The notes under the pieces: model-generated
Database searches by the model: none
What the model was told of the DNA's origin: nothing
Seen by the model: the letters and a program-made list of their open reading frames with translations, nothing else
Position numbers and translations under genes: made by a program
Shown here: piece after piece, positions 11,660 to 24,400 of the stretch
Layout of the letters: each line of letters begins with the position of its first letter
How positions within the stretch are numbered: position 1 is the first letter of the stretch
Assembly: GCA_964036195.1 (NCBI GenBank)
Contig: OZ038452.1
Coordinates: 29,027,785-29,091,784, forward strand
From: Sphaerolaimus hirsutus
Taxonomy: Eukaryota; Nematoda; Chromadorea; Monhysterida; Sphaerolaimidae
Direction: 5' to 3'
Length of the DNA: 64,000 nt

Positions 11660-12434
11660 CAGAGTTGTTAAAATACTGGGATTTTTGGAAAGTGTAAGTG
11701 TAAGTGTAAATACACTTTCCAAATTTTGAGTATGGATACAAAAAGTGTAAGGTATTTTAAAAATACCTAGGAAAGTGTAAAAAAAGTGTAAGTGTAAAAA
11801 AAATTTTAGGACGAGCTCTCACTGTTGAGCAGTAGAAAACACCACTGTGTCCATCTTTAGATCAATTTATTTGTCATTTTCATGCATTATTTCACATTTT
11901 ACTGGCTTTTATGAAACATTTCAGACTGTAACAAATACTGTAGTGGTATGAAGTTCCCTAATAATGGCACTTTTTCAGTGTTGATATTTTACTGATTAAG
12001 CAATGCAATACACCCTGTTTAAATGCACGAATGGACATGCAGCAAATGTCAATGCAAAAGCCAGTTGACTTTGTGTCCAACTGGTGAATTTCCATTGATC
12101 TGGTCCTTTTTACAAACGTATGATGAAACTGTAGAATACCATGAGTACTGATCAAAGGTTGGAGATCAAAGGCCACATTTTCTACATTCAATGCATAACT
12201 GCATGTGTGCACTGTGCAGTTCTTTTTTGCACATGACCCTATTTTATGCTTTCTCAAAAGCATAAAACAGGGCCATCTGAAAGAAAAAAATACACTTTCT
12301 GTACCCGGGTATTTGGTTAGGAAAGTGTAAAAAAAGTGTATGGGTATTTTATGAAAGTGTAAGTGTAAGTGTAAATATAAATACCCATTTACCCGGGTAT
12401 TTCGGGTAAGTGTAAATACACTTTCGCAACTCTG
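11660..12434. mobile_element. hAT-like element, GTGTAAGTGTAAATAC type
   Basis: The tips are CAGAGTTGTTAAAA and the mirror TTCGCAACTCTG. The target duplication CTTCGCAC is perfect (11652-11659 and 12435-12442). Both ends are arrays of AGTGTAAGTGTAAATAC variants. The middle (about 11820-12270) is unique-looking AT-rich sequence without a long ORF. Confidence 0.82.
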
Positions 12435-13005
12435 CTTCGCACTTTTCTCGTCGCTCGTCTACTTGCGGGATTGTCCCCTGGTGGCATTCGAAAGTCCTGA
12501 AAAATGCAAAGTAAAGTGTTAAATGTCATGCAAATGCCATGCATAGTGTCATGTTTTTTTTGTATCCAGATTTGGATACGAAAGCATAATATTTGAATAC
12601 ACAATTGACGTTTTTAACGACATTTTTTTCACGACAATTGACACTTTGTACGACATTTTACATTACATTTGACACTACTTTACTTTACAGTTTACAGGGC
12701 TTGGGACTGCCCCAATACTGCTGTTTCGCTTCCGCAGTCATGTAACTAAATACAGATTTGACTTTACACGCCTTGCACAAGCGCCATTGAGTGTTTACGT
12801 TGATTCATTGACCTATTGTGCTTTCCGCGTATTTACTCGTTTTTGTGTTAGCCGCGACGCGAGTCCACTGTTGCTCATAGTCATTATGATGATCATCAGG
12901 TTTCTGGCATTCATTTGTTCGGTTGGAACCATGTTCGTGTCTTTCTTATGTCGAGTGTGGAATGTAAAAAATGTTGAATGTTTTTATCGAATATCGACCC
13001 GAGAT

Positions 13006-13460
13006 CGGAGTTGTTAAAAGTACTGAACTTTTTAAAAAGTAAAGGTAAAGTATTTTTGTTGTACTCAACCCTGAGTACAGAAAACGTAAAGTATTTTTGA
13101 AATACTTTTACGCTGCGTAAAACGTGAGTAAAATGCTTTTTTCTGACAAAACGTAAAAACGGGTATTTTCCTCACAGAAAACGTAAAAGTTAGTATTTTT
13201 CCAATTTTTACTCTGGTATACATAAAGATGTGTTTTTCTCTCCTGTTAAGTATTTCTTAGGAAAATGTTTGTCACTTTCTGTTTGGCAATTAATATTTTC
13301 TGTCCCCTAAAAATACGTTTTCTGAACTCGCGTACTTTTGAAAGTACGCGGGTAAGTGAGTAGCGGTATTGTTGCGCGAGGAAACGTAAACGTATTTACG
13401 CAGTACTCGAGTACGTATACGTATTTATCGAGTAAACGTAAATACGTTTGACCAACTATA
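13006..13460. mobile_element. hAT-like element, GTAAACGTAAATAC type
   Basis: The left tip is CGGAGTTGTTAAAAGTAC and the right part is ACGTAAATACGTTTGACC AACTATA. CCCGAGAT is duplicated at 12998-13005 and 13461-13468. The interior is built of AAACGTAAAGTATTTTT variants. Confidence 0.72.
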
Positions 13461-14229
13461 CCCGAGATATCGATTACTTTAGTATAGAATGTCGATATCG
13501 ACACGACATTGGTTCGAACCCTACATAAATACATGCGGTTGCTTATCGATAGCACTGTAGATTTCTCTGGCTAATTTTTCTCGACCAAATTATTTGATAA
13601 ATATAATATTACGTTTGCTACGCGTGTCACATGGTCACTAATAAGTGTTTTGTTTTGCATTTTTCCAGATTTGTAATGCTAAGTCGCTTGTAAATTGTAT
13701 TGTAATTTGTCCCATCTACGTGCTATGATATTTTCTGGAATGACATGTTATCAGTATTGTTTAGAGCTATTTTTGTTGACGATATTAATGACACACAAAG
13801 TAAACTCGACAGAGTTTGATCGGTGAATTCAGACATTGATTATTTGCACAGCATTGAAAAATATATAGCAAAATCAATTCGCTTAATGCTACTGTCGCAT
13901 TTTCCCTCGACATTGTGTTTAATCCACCAATTATTATCCTACTTCGGGTGGATTAAACCAATTACTATTTACACGGGGCCGCCCCCTTACCCCGTTTATG
14001 TCATCACAAATTTTGTCTGGCAATTTTTATGGTAATCTTAATACACTTGTTTGCGTTTGCTTTGCACGGTTCTGGGGTCCCACAGCCTCTGAAATGCCAT
14101 GTAAAATGTAATCCGCCGGGCAAAATTTTCTACTGGAATTTTACACTACATCCTGCGAATTTACTTGACATTTTACATAATATGTGAATATTTTGACAGG
14201 GTGCGTTGGGCTCGACTATAACAAAGTAT

Positions 14230-14755
14230 CAGGGGTCTCGAATGGGGGGGGGGTTACCCCACCCCCAAACCGCCCAGCTATCTATCTATCCCGGAGGCCG
14301 CTCAGCTATCTATCTATCCCGGAGGCAAAATTTTGGGCTACTACCCCCTAAACCCCCCCCCCCCCAAATCGCCCAGCTATCTACCGATCTGGAGCGATTT
14401 TTGAGAAACTATACCCAAATTTTCGCTCAAAATCGCTATTTTTCATACCTTTTTAAAGATTTTCACTTCCGAAATCATAGTTCTGGTTCCTATTTGCCTA
14501 TTTTTGGCTATTTTTAGTAGTAAATGCTCTTGTGATTTATACCATTTTTGAGTTATTTTACACCTACTTTCAGCGGTTTTTCGCCCTTTCTTCCTTCTAT
14601 GCCCCGAAAGAGCCTATATAGCGAACCACCACAAACCCCCCCCCCCCAAACCCCCCCCCAACCCCCCAAGAAAAATTTTCAGCTATCTATCCCTCTGGAG
14701 TAGCGATTTGCTATCTATCCAACCACTCAGAGGGTCGAAATTCAAGATACCCCTG
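14230..14755. mobile_element. hAT-like element with C-tracts and CTATCTATC motifs
   Basis: The tips are CAGGGGTCTCGAA and the mirror of CAGGGGTATCTTGAA. The 8-bp target duplication CAAAGTAT is perfect (14222-14229 and 14756-14763). The interior repeats GCTATCTATCTATC, CCGGAGG and long C-tracts. Related copies or fragments lie at about 15185-15400, 16501 into the gap, 18295-18520, 20990-21120 and 33656-34136. The right target copy overlaps an ATG at 14762 that opens a probable exon. Confidence 0.8.
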
Positions 14756-14761
14756 CAAAGT

Positions 14762-14907
14762 ATGGACGACGAGCTGTGCGACTTCGACGACGAGATCGCA
14801 GCGGACGCGTGTGCCAGCGGCGCGGCGCCTCCTCTCGCAGACGGCCACCTGCCCGCCGTCGTGGTCGATGTCTGTCCATTCGTGGTTGAAGACTCCGCCT
14901 ATCGCTG
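14762..14907 (+). CDS. possible first coding exon of the CABIN1-like gene
   Basis: From ATG at 14762 a GC-rich, acidic frame reads MDDELCDFDDEIAADACASG and continues to a TGA at 14905-14907. Base composition matches the real exons nearby, and it is the only such island between DNAJC2 and the first CABIN1 TPR exon at 15428. A phase-0 donor inside it (several GT choices after about 14838) would join that exon, but none is strong. It could instead be the last exon of an unrelated small gene. The ATG sits inside the right target duplication of the hAT-like element at 14230-14755. Confidence 0.35.
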
Positions 14908-15427
14908 ACTTGAAGGCTTATTTTACGCCATTTGAAGCGTTTTAAGTCCGCCGAGTATACCATTGTACCCACCTGAACCCCCTCGAGGTTTTATAGCGGA
15001 AATATACTCTCTTTTGTTTTCTGTGCGAAAAAAATAGTCGTTGGAAAACAAATTACTCGCATTTTAAGCAGTGTAAAGTAAAAAATTCACTTCACGTTTT
15101 CTGTACTCAACGATGAGTAAAATAAAAATACTTTACGTTTACTTTGGAAAAAAGTTCAGTATTTTCAACAACTCTGGTGTACAGGGGATAGTAGGGGGGG
15201 GGGGGGTAACTCCACTTTTGTGTACTATATATCCTTATATACCTATTTTTTATGCTTTTTTCCCCGTATATACCTTGGAAAAGCCTATATATTGAACCCC
15301 CCGCCCACCTAAATGTTTTTCCAGCTATCTATCCCTCCTGAGGAGCGATTTACTATCTAAATGAACCCCCGCGGTGGTCCAAATCTGCAAAACCCCTGGG
15401 CGAACGGGGTGCCCAATTGGCGCGCAG

Positions 15428-18400
15428 GACGAGGCGGACTTGGCGGAGTGCATGCGGCAGGCGGCCGGTCTGTACCAGCGCGGCGAGCTGCGCCAGGCCG
15501 TGCACGTGGCCCAGGCGCTCACGCACGCGCACATCTTCGCTCCATTCAGACAGCCCCCGCTGGCCCCGGTGCCAAGGTGCGTGTTCTGTGCAATGTGCTG
15601 TTTTTTGGTTTGGTGTGACTGCGGACCTGTAGACCCGGCGGATATGTAGACCCGGCAGGCATGTATTTCCTCACAAAAACATGATTTATTGACATAGAAA
15701 TTGTTACAATGCACATTTTGTGCAAATGTAACACTGCCTATGAATGATGCAAAAGTGATGCACTTTCCTTCGAGAAGATCACATTTATATGTATAATGTT
15801 TAAAAAATCATCTGTTATTTGTCAGATATTTGTCATAAAATTAATTTAGAAATGCACATTTTGTGCAAGTGTAGGCATGATGAAAAAATGATGCACTTTC
15901 TTCGAAAACATAAATTGTTTGTGTGAAATCTCGAAATACATGCCCGCCAGGTCTACATGCCCGCCGGGTCAACATGTCTGCTGGGTTTACGTGTCTACCG
16001 AGCCTACGTCCAAAAAAATCGCGCGCATTGTTCATACGGCAGCCGAGCGACGACTCGAGCGGCGGCAGCAAGCGGCGGAGGCGCGAGCGCCGCCTGCCCC
16101 AGCTGTACTTGTCGGTGCTGCGGCTGCTGGCCAACGGGCTGTTCGAGCTGGCCGAGTACGGCCGCGCCCTGCGCACCTTCTGCAGCTGGCGCACGAGCGG
16201 CAAGACGCCGGACGCTGCCGACTGGCTGGCTGCCGCTCGCTCCGCCTACCGCCTCAACCAGCTGCACCTGGCCAAGGGACTCTTTGCCAAGGTTTGTGTA
16301 GTTGCCTGGTGAGACTAGCGTTGGAAATGACAATGATTAGCTTTTTCCAATTTAAAATAGTTATAAACTAAAAAAATTTTAAATCGGCTGGGTTGAGTAT
16401 AGAATGTGGACAACTGTGTGTGTGATGACAAATTGTAAGATAGCAAATAAGAGGGCGAGTATTTAGTTGCTTAATAATCATTTTCTTAATAATCAGTGCG
16501 CAGGGTCTCCTAGGGGGGGGGGGCTGCCCCCCCCCAAATCGGCCAGCTATCTATCTATCCGGAGGCCGCTCAGCTATCTATCTATCCCAAGGCAAAATTT
16601 TTGCTACTACCCCCAAAGACCCCCCCCCCAATCGCTCAGCTATCTATCTATCTGGAGTGGTCTTTGAGAAATTTTGCCCCAATTTTCGCTCAAAATCACC
16701 AATTTTCGCACCTTTTATNNNNNNNNNNNNNNNNNNNNNNNNNNNNNNNNNNNNNNNNNNNNNNNNNNNNNNNNNNNNNNNNNNNNNNNNNNNNNNNNNN
16801 NNNNNNNNNNNNNNNNNNNNNNNNNNNNNNNNNNNNNNNNNNNNNNNNNNNNNNNNNNNNNNNNNNNNNNNNNNNNNNNNNNNNNNNNNNNNNNNNNNNN
16901 NNNNNNNNNNNNNNNNNNGCTAAATATGATGGCAACTCAGTGTTTTTACGTCCGTTTCTGTCTCAGGCATTGGAAGTGGAACAAACGGACGTTGTGCTAG
17001 CGGTTGCAATGGAATTGGATTTCGTTGTCGGCGACATTTTCGGTGAGACATTTCTCCTTCAAACAAATCCGGAATAGCGCTTTTTGCGAAGTGTTGCCAC
17101 TTTAAATAGTACCAAAGGTAAAGTGTTCACTTCTGAACCTCGTCTAGGTAGTTCAACGTAAAAGTAAACATTTCCAGACTAGAATTTAGCAAAATTAAAG
17201 TAAGGTGAGAAACGTGATTTAGGCTTATTTCCGCTCAATTTTGACCATTTTCCATTAAAAAATTGTTTTGTCACGCTGTTGTTGTGACACTTTTTTTGAA
17301 ACATTGATGATTTTGTTTTTCAAGAAGTTTATAAGTGCACTCTTATAGCGGATTTTTGATCAATAACCAACCAGAATGTCAACGAGTCACCATTTCAGAT
17401 TTTGAAAGCCCAAACATTCATGTAGCCCGGTACGGTAAATGTGAAAAATACAGTACGGTACTCGTACTCGTGCCGAATCACAGTCTCAACTATTCTGCGC
17501 AGTCGTGTATTACTTATTGCAGTGACAGCCTCATGGACAGTATCACAAACATATTTTTCTACATAAATACAGAACAACGAAATAAACCCTCTAGAAATCC
17601 CCTTTCCAATGGCAGGCTGCGCAGCTCACTGCCACCAGCTGCTCGAATCTTCAAATTGGGAGGACGCCCGCGCCAGACTCATGGCCGCTCACTTGCGTCG
17701 TCTGGGCAGCCCCGGTCTGCGGCGGGAACTGGACACGTGCCAAGTGGGCCCCGCTGGGCCAGAATGTGACGACCAGAGCTTGGAGAGCGTGTGTTTTCGA
17801 TTGGGGTTGGCGGGTTTTTTAAAAGCGCTTTTTCGTATTTTAGCTTTTATTTTCGCTGTTTTAAAAAGCGCTTAAATATTTTCGAATATTTATATATAAA
17901 GTGGGTCGCGGGATTTCAATACATGGGCTTTTTCAGGGGTAAAGGCTTTTTTGAGGGTATTTGTAGGCAACCCCCCCCCCCTCACACCATCAGAGAAACA
18001 GTTTTGGGTTATTTAAGTTTACATTTTTCAGTATCTCGGCCGGCTGCTCGCTGTCAGGCAAAAATTCAACGCGCATCGAAAGAAGGAACTTGAAAAGGAG
18101 TACGAACCGATTGTACCGGATTCAAAGATGTCTTACTCGTGAGTTATTCACACTTTTCTGGCATAGAAATTGTAGCATTACATGTGAATACATAAACGAT
18201 AAACATTTGAAGGTGGCTCTCGTTGGCGGAATGCTTACTGCACACGTTTCAGACACTCATTGACACGATGGACAAGAACCCCACTGTGAGTTGCGCTGGC
18301 ATGGAGGGGTTAGCGGGGGGTTGCCACCCCCCCACCCCCCCCCCCCGAATCTTAGCTGTCTTGATCATGCAAAATCGAAATTTTCAGTCAACTACCCCGT

Positions 18401-21400
18401 TCTTTCCCATTTTACAGCTGAATATTTAGGTCTTTTATTTACCCGCGAAAAACTGCTTACGAAAATAAAAATAGTTGAAAAATATTTACCCCCCCCCCCT
18501 CCGAACCCTCGACAGGCCACACTTCAAGAAATTTGACACTGGACAATATACGCGGGAACATTTCACGCCATTTCAGGCGCTTTCTCGCCCCATTGACACG
18601 AGTGATTGGGCGCGGCGTGGTGCCGCGTCGCTCAGCCAGCCGTCGAGCGGCACAGAGTGGGCGGGCGGCGGCGAGCCTCCACTTGCAGCGGCGGCAGCTG
18701 ACGCGGCGGCGCGTGTCGCTGCGACGGCCGTGCCCGATTCGCCTGCGCGCCACCCGCGCGTCAATGATTTGCAAGCTGGTGAGCAGCAGAGTTGTGCAAA
18801 TACTGGTATTTTTGGAAAACGTAAACGTAAACGTAAATACCTTTTCCAAATCAAAAGTATAAATACTAAAACGTAAGGTATTTTTAAAATACCAAGGAAT
18901 ACGTATAAAAAAACGTAAACGTAAATTTTTTACACACAATAGGTATTTGCCATTGTGCTTTGGAAAATACCATTATTTTCACATTTAGATGGGTCAATCG
19001 CTCCATCCGCACCACTTTCTGTTGTAAGTGCGGCCAAATCCAATTACATTGGTGATTCTGGGTGAGTCCCAGACCCTGTAAAATGCCTTGTAAAATGTCA
19101 AATGGCATGCAAAGTGTCTAAGTCATGGAAAATGCCCTGGAAGGTGGCAAAACTTTGCCATTTTGCTGGGCATTTTACATGAGTTATGACATTTGCATGA
19201 AATTTTGCTATTTACAGGGCATCCTACAGAGTCTCGGATTGGCACCAGAGCTTGCACTCACCCTGCCAGTTTCATAACGTACAACTCACAGCTACTCACA
19301 GTTGTTGCAAGTGGCGTCGTTGGAATTCATCACAAAAATTTATAAACACAAGGCTCCACAAACAAAAAGGTTTCTGTGTTCAGCATTTATACTGGGTACA
19401 TTTATGAATATGTACCCAGTATTTCATGTGTAAGTGGAAGCGTGCAGTCACTTTTTTCATACATCGCTTTTTTGTATGTATACATGTTAAGTTTAGCAAA
19501 AACATTCGAATATTGTTGGCTGCAGATGGTGCGGCCCATTTGACCATGTGCACGTGATCATAAGTTTTTTTACGTTTTCCCTAGTACCCGGGTATTTTGG
19601 TCAGGAAAACGTAACAAAACGTAATGGTATTTTTGGAAAACGTAAACGTAAACGTAAGTATAAATACCCGAATAACCGGGTATTTCGGGTAAACGTAAAT
19701 ACGTTTTTCCAACTCTGGTGAGCAGACTGTCCGGCAACATTCTCATTCGAGTAGTGCACCACTATATAGATACATACTAGGGTTGGGAATTTCAAAATTT
19801 TCGGGTTCGGGTATTGGGTCCAAAAAAGTTCGGGTCGGATATCGGTTCCAAAAAAGTTGCGGGGTTTGGCCATCGGGTTCGGGTATTGAGGTCGGGTATC
19901 GGTTGGGTATAAATCCAAGTGTCGGGTATCGAATTTTAGAATTGTCGGGGATCTGGTTTCCAACCCTAAATACATATACGTAACCGATTACACGCAGCGC
20001 CATCTCCGAACAGCTCTTTGTGCGGGTCGGCCAGCATGGAAACTCTGAGTGCGCCCAGCGAAGACGAAAACAATGTGATCCAGGACAATGGCGATTCCAC
20101 TGGCGACGCTGGCCACCCCCTCGCCAGGCAGAGGAAACACAAGAGACACGTCAAGTCCGACAGAGGTTCCTTCATTGATTGCCTGTTTGCCGTCAAGTGT
20201 ATACGCGGCGGACATCACACTTAGTATAGAAACCTACCATAACCCAACTGAATAAAGAAATAAAAATTTTACAGTTTTTCATCATAAGTACGTTTTACTA
20301 TGGAATAATAAATTACAAAATTTATCGCAACATTTTATTCATTAAATTATGATACGATTCTGCGCATACTTTGCGGTCCGCCGAGTATACCTATCTGTGT
20401 TGCTTAATTTGTGATTACCATTTTCCCTCGAAATACCCCCAGGCGGTTTGTATTTTCAGAGTGCAAATTTTGAGAATGGCGGTTTTTCGAGGTGTATATC
20501 CCCTCATAAGCTCCCTCAAACTTGGTTATTTCGAGGAAATACGGTAATTTATCCACTAGTATACGGTACAAAACAATTCAGTGGGCGACACGAGCACGGG
20601 CGGCAGCAGCGCCGGCGACCTGTACAAGCGGCGGTCGTCTCGCTTCGTGCCCGACATGTCCATCGAGGACGACTTCCTGCAGGTGCGGCCCGTGCCCCTC
20701 GACGACATACTCACCGACGTGTGGACTGGCATTGTCAAAGCTAGGCGGCGACACAAAAGTCAATGCGAGAACAGTGGCAGTGTGTGTCAAACTGAAGAGG
20801 GTGGTCAAAATTTGGATGCGGAATGGGATAAGCGACTCTTTGATGAGCTCGTCAATCGCAAAGAGTTTCTGGACAAGGATGTTACAGCAGAAGAAATAAT
20901 TAATTGGATTGTGAGTTTGTCATTATGGTTGTCTGTGTGTGTATTTCTAAAATTATGTTTAGCTATTTTGTCGTTTTGCGATTTTTCTTTTTGCTTTCTA
21001 CACCTTGAAAAAGCTGGGCCGCAACCCCCCAACTTTTTTCAGCTTTTTCTCGTTCGGGAGAGTCGATTTGCTACCTATCGAACCCCCGTAAATGCCCCGA
21101 TCCTGAGACCCCTTCACCCCTTGCCCATGCAGGACTCGCACACGTTGCACGACATCACCCAGTGCGTGTTCGATTTCCTGGCGTGGTCGAGCGGCGACCG
21201 GTTCTGCGCGCTGCGCTGGTCGCCCCACTGCCGCGCCGCTTTCACCCGCCTCTATGAGTTGATGTGGGATCACAGCGGAGAACCGATACTGGACGCTTTC
21301 GCCCTGGACACCGACAAGCTGTCCAGGTGCCAGTCCCACACCCTGTAAAGAACCCTGTAAAGTGTAAAAGACCCTGTAAGGTGTCGAATGTCAATACCCT

Positions 21401-24400
21401 GTAAAGTGTCGAATGTCATGTGAAAAAACCCTGTGAAATGTCGTGTGTATGTCAATCTTTTTTTATCGTATCCAAATTCTCGTTTTGGATACGATACAAT
21501 AAGATGTGGATACACATGACACTTACAGGGTCTTTTACATGACATTTGACACTTTACAGTGTCTTTTACATGACACCTGACATTTTACATGGTATTTAAC
21601 ACTTTACAGGGTCTTTTACGGAGTCTGGGACTGCCCCAGTGCCGATTTGCGTCGACTCGATGTCGACTTGCTGTACTCCGAACTGTCGACGACCAGGGGA
21701 GGCTGCAGCTTGTTCGCGTACGAGCCGGAAGCAGATGCGCTCGACGGCCCGCCCGACTGCGGCGCGGAGTCGACGTGCAGCGACAAATCGGACAGCGCCA
21801 GGATTCTGGACGTGCTGCGCTGCGCCACGTTCCAGCCCTGCCTGCGGCGGTGGTCGCCCGCCACTTTAGGTTGGATTAGCTATCATATTGAGTTGTCTCC
21901 TGGGTTCCCCCCAGAACGTGTAGACTGCCCTGTGAAATGTCAAGTGTCATGAAAAATGTCAAACGACAAGTATAAATGTAAGTTAAATTTTGACATTTTG
22001 CATGACATTTTACATGACTTTTAACACTTTGTATGAAACATTCGATTTTACCGGGAATTTTCCACGTTCTGGGGTACATCCGCATGGTCATTTGGTGTCC
22101 ATTTGACAATCGCTCATTTCAGGCAGCCGAACGTGTCTGCGTCTGGCCTGGCAACAAGCCAAACTGGAGAAATGTGTCGCTCGATCAACCGACTGCCTGC
22201 GATACGTTCTCGCGGCGCTGGAGAAGCTGCACGAGGATGATTGCCTGCCGCTACCATATACGGACGAATTATTGACTCAGCGGAGAGTGCAGTCTTGCAT
22301 TGATAGGTGGGTAGAGCAGGCACGAATATGAACCATCGATATCGATTGCCAATGGTCCTTCAAAATATTCGATATTCGATTGTCAATGGTCTATTCGACA
22401 TAAAATATTTTACATTTCTCTGACACATTTCTCTGTTTAGTAAAGGTTGCTCCTAACAAAAACAAAAACAATGTATGCAAGAGCCAAAAACTTATGCATC
22501 ACTTTTTGTAATTTTTTTTGTAAAAATCCGTAAAAACATAAAACTAAGTGTCGAAAAACTAAAACATAACTTTTTGGGGCATGTCTATCCGACATTGCCG
22601 CCTCCGTGGTGCAACACACAGTGCGTGGCTTCACCCGCAGTTTGGAGGCGCGCACTGGCTACGAGCGCGCGCGCGGACTGCACGCGAACGGGGACATAGC
22701 CAAAGCGGCCGACGTGCTCTCAGCCGCCTTGGGGCCGTTTGACTGCAGCCGCCACTTCATCGACCGGCACGACGTCAACGAGACGAGTTTGCGTCGCCGC
22801 GCCGACTCGTTCCTCCTGCTGCTCGAGTGCGTCGAGCGCCTGGACGACGGCGACCGGCTGCTGCGCTGCGTGGCGCCCGCTTTGGCCGCCGCTTTGGCAG
22901 TGCGCCAGGTGGATGAGGACTTGTGCTGGCGGCTCGTGTCGCGCTGCTGTGTGCAGCTGCAGCGGGCGATCGCTGCCACGGACAATCCGATTGAGGATGA
23001 GAGATTGCTGCATGCGTTGGTTGGTCGGCTCTACTACCATGCATATACCGTATTCGCTCGAATAATGCCCCCTTGAACAATTCCCTGTTAGATAAGTGAT
23101 GAAAAAACAATTCCCCCCTTGAATGATTCCCTCTGCTGCCTCAAATGAACGTAAAATTCATTCAAATTGTAAATTTGTTCCGTCCAATTTGAACGATAAT
23201 TGTACGATAGATTGTTAATACAGTATATTTCGTGAAATGAATTGATAGGAACATGCTTGAAACTTTTGGCGGGGGGGGGGGAATTATTCGAGTAAATACG
23301 GTAAATACGTATTATTTATGTGACACGTATTTATAATATTCGTGGAAATATGCATATTTACCAAAACGGTCGTGTCGTTCGCAGACCCGGGTCGTGTGCG
23401 CGCTGAGCCTGAACACGTCGTCGAAGCGGCTGGCGGAGCTGGGCGGTGCCATGTGCACCAGTCCGTGGCTGTGTCTGTACGGGATGTGCGCTGTGCTGGA
23501 GCGCCCGCTGCTCGGCGACGCGGCCTACCTGCGCGCGTGGCTGCGCACCGGCACCTCGTCCAAGGTGATCATGTGCAGCCGGGCGCTCACCGTGCTGCTC
23601 GAGTGCCACCGGCGGCTGGGCGCCAAGGCGCTGTGCATGGCCGACGGCGGCCGCCTGCTGAACGCCTTCGTGGAGCAGATCCGCGCGCACCTGCGGCTGC
23701 CCAAGGTGGACGCGGCGCTGAACGGCCTCGACGGCGGCCGCTACAAGCCCGTGCGCAACGACGTGCTGGTGGCCGTCGAGCAGTGCACCTACTGCCTGTT
23801 CAAGTTCCCGGCCAAGCGCAAGCGCTACTTGGACGAGCACTGCGTGCCGCCCGCCGCCATGACGTGGCCCGACGCGGCGCGCCTGTTTGAATTGACGCTG
23901 CCGCCCGCCGACCAGATGCCGGAGTTCGACGGCTACGTCAACGACACCATCAGTGCGGACGCGCAGCAGCTGTTTGAAACCGTTGAGAAACTCATGCCTG
24001 ACAGATCTCAGCCAGGTTGGATAAAAGTAGTGAAATTTTTGTTTAGAAAAGCATTCGGCTGCAACTAAAATTTGCACACTTACATTTAATTTAAGTTTTC
24101 TTAAGTGGCTTTCACACTGTTTTTGACGACAAAACTCGATCAACTGTTGTTTTCGATCAACTCTTGAACATTTTTCAGACGCGGAAACTGTCATCGACTT
24201 CTGGCAACACGTTTCAGTGGGTTATGCGTTTGATGAAGACTCCAAGCCGCTGCTAACAGTGCATCCAGATGATAAATTCGTGTCGACTCATTTGTATCAC
24301 TTGCTGGCAGACTACAATCTCAAAGCCAAGGACTTTGAACGTGCGGCAAAGTTCGTGTTCACATGAGCATTTTCCCAAAACCGTAAATATATCCTCGAAA

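Larger units (their letters stand above)
11019..14221. other. DNAJC2-CABIN1 intergenic region
   Basis: No coding exon is convincing here. It holds a CACACTAGTTGACAT-tipped element at 11135-11343, a hAT-like element at 11660-12434, an introner-like copy at about 12476-12714 (left GGTGGCATTC, right GGGCTTGGGACTGCCCC), a hAT-like element at 13006-13460, and a degraded introner-like copy at about 14070-14200. Between them is unremarkable AT-rich DNA. Confidence 0.5.

Noticed and set aside
16601..17077. ORFs spanning the N run
   Set aside because: They are produced by translating unknown bases. Only 16967-17042 is supported as an exon.
18533..18862. Basic RRSASRR-containing frame as the coding frame of the 18577-18778 exon
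   Set aside because: It resembles a basic region of vertebrate CABIN1, but only the alternative frame (ending HPRVNDLQA) has phases matching both neighbouring exons.
23358..24194. 278-aa minus-strand ORF opposite a CABIN1 exon
   Set aside because: It is the antisense shadow of a long GC-rich exon (23385-24015) whose sense strand aligns with the CABIN1 family and has proper splice sites.
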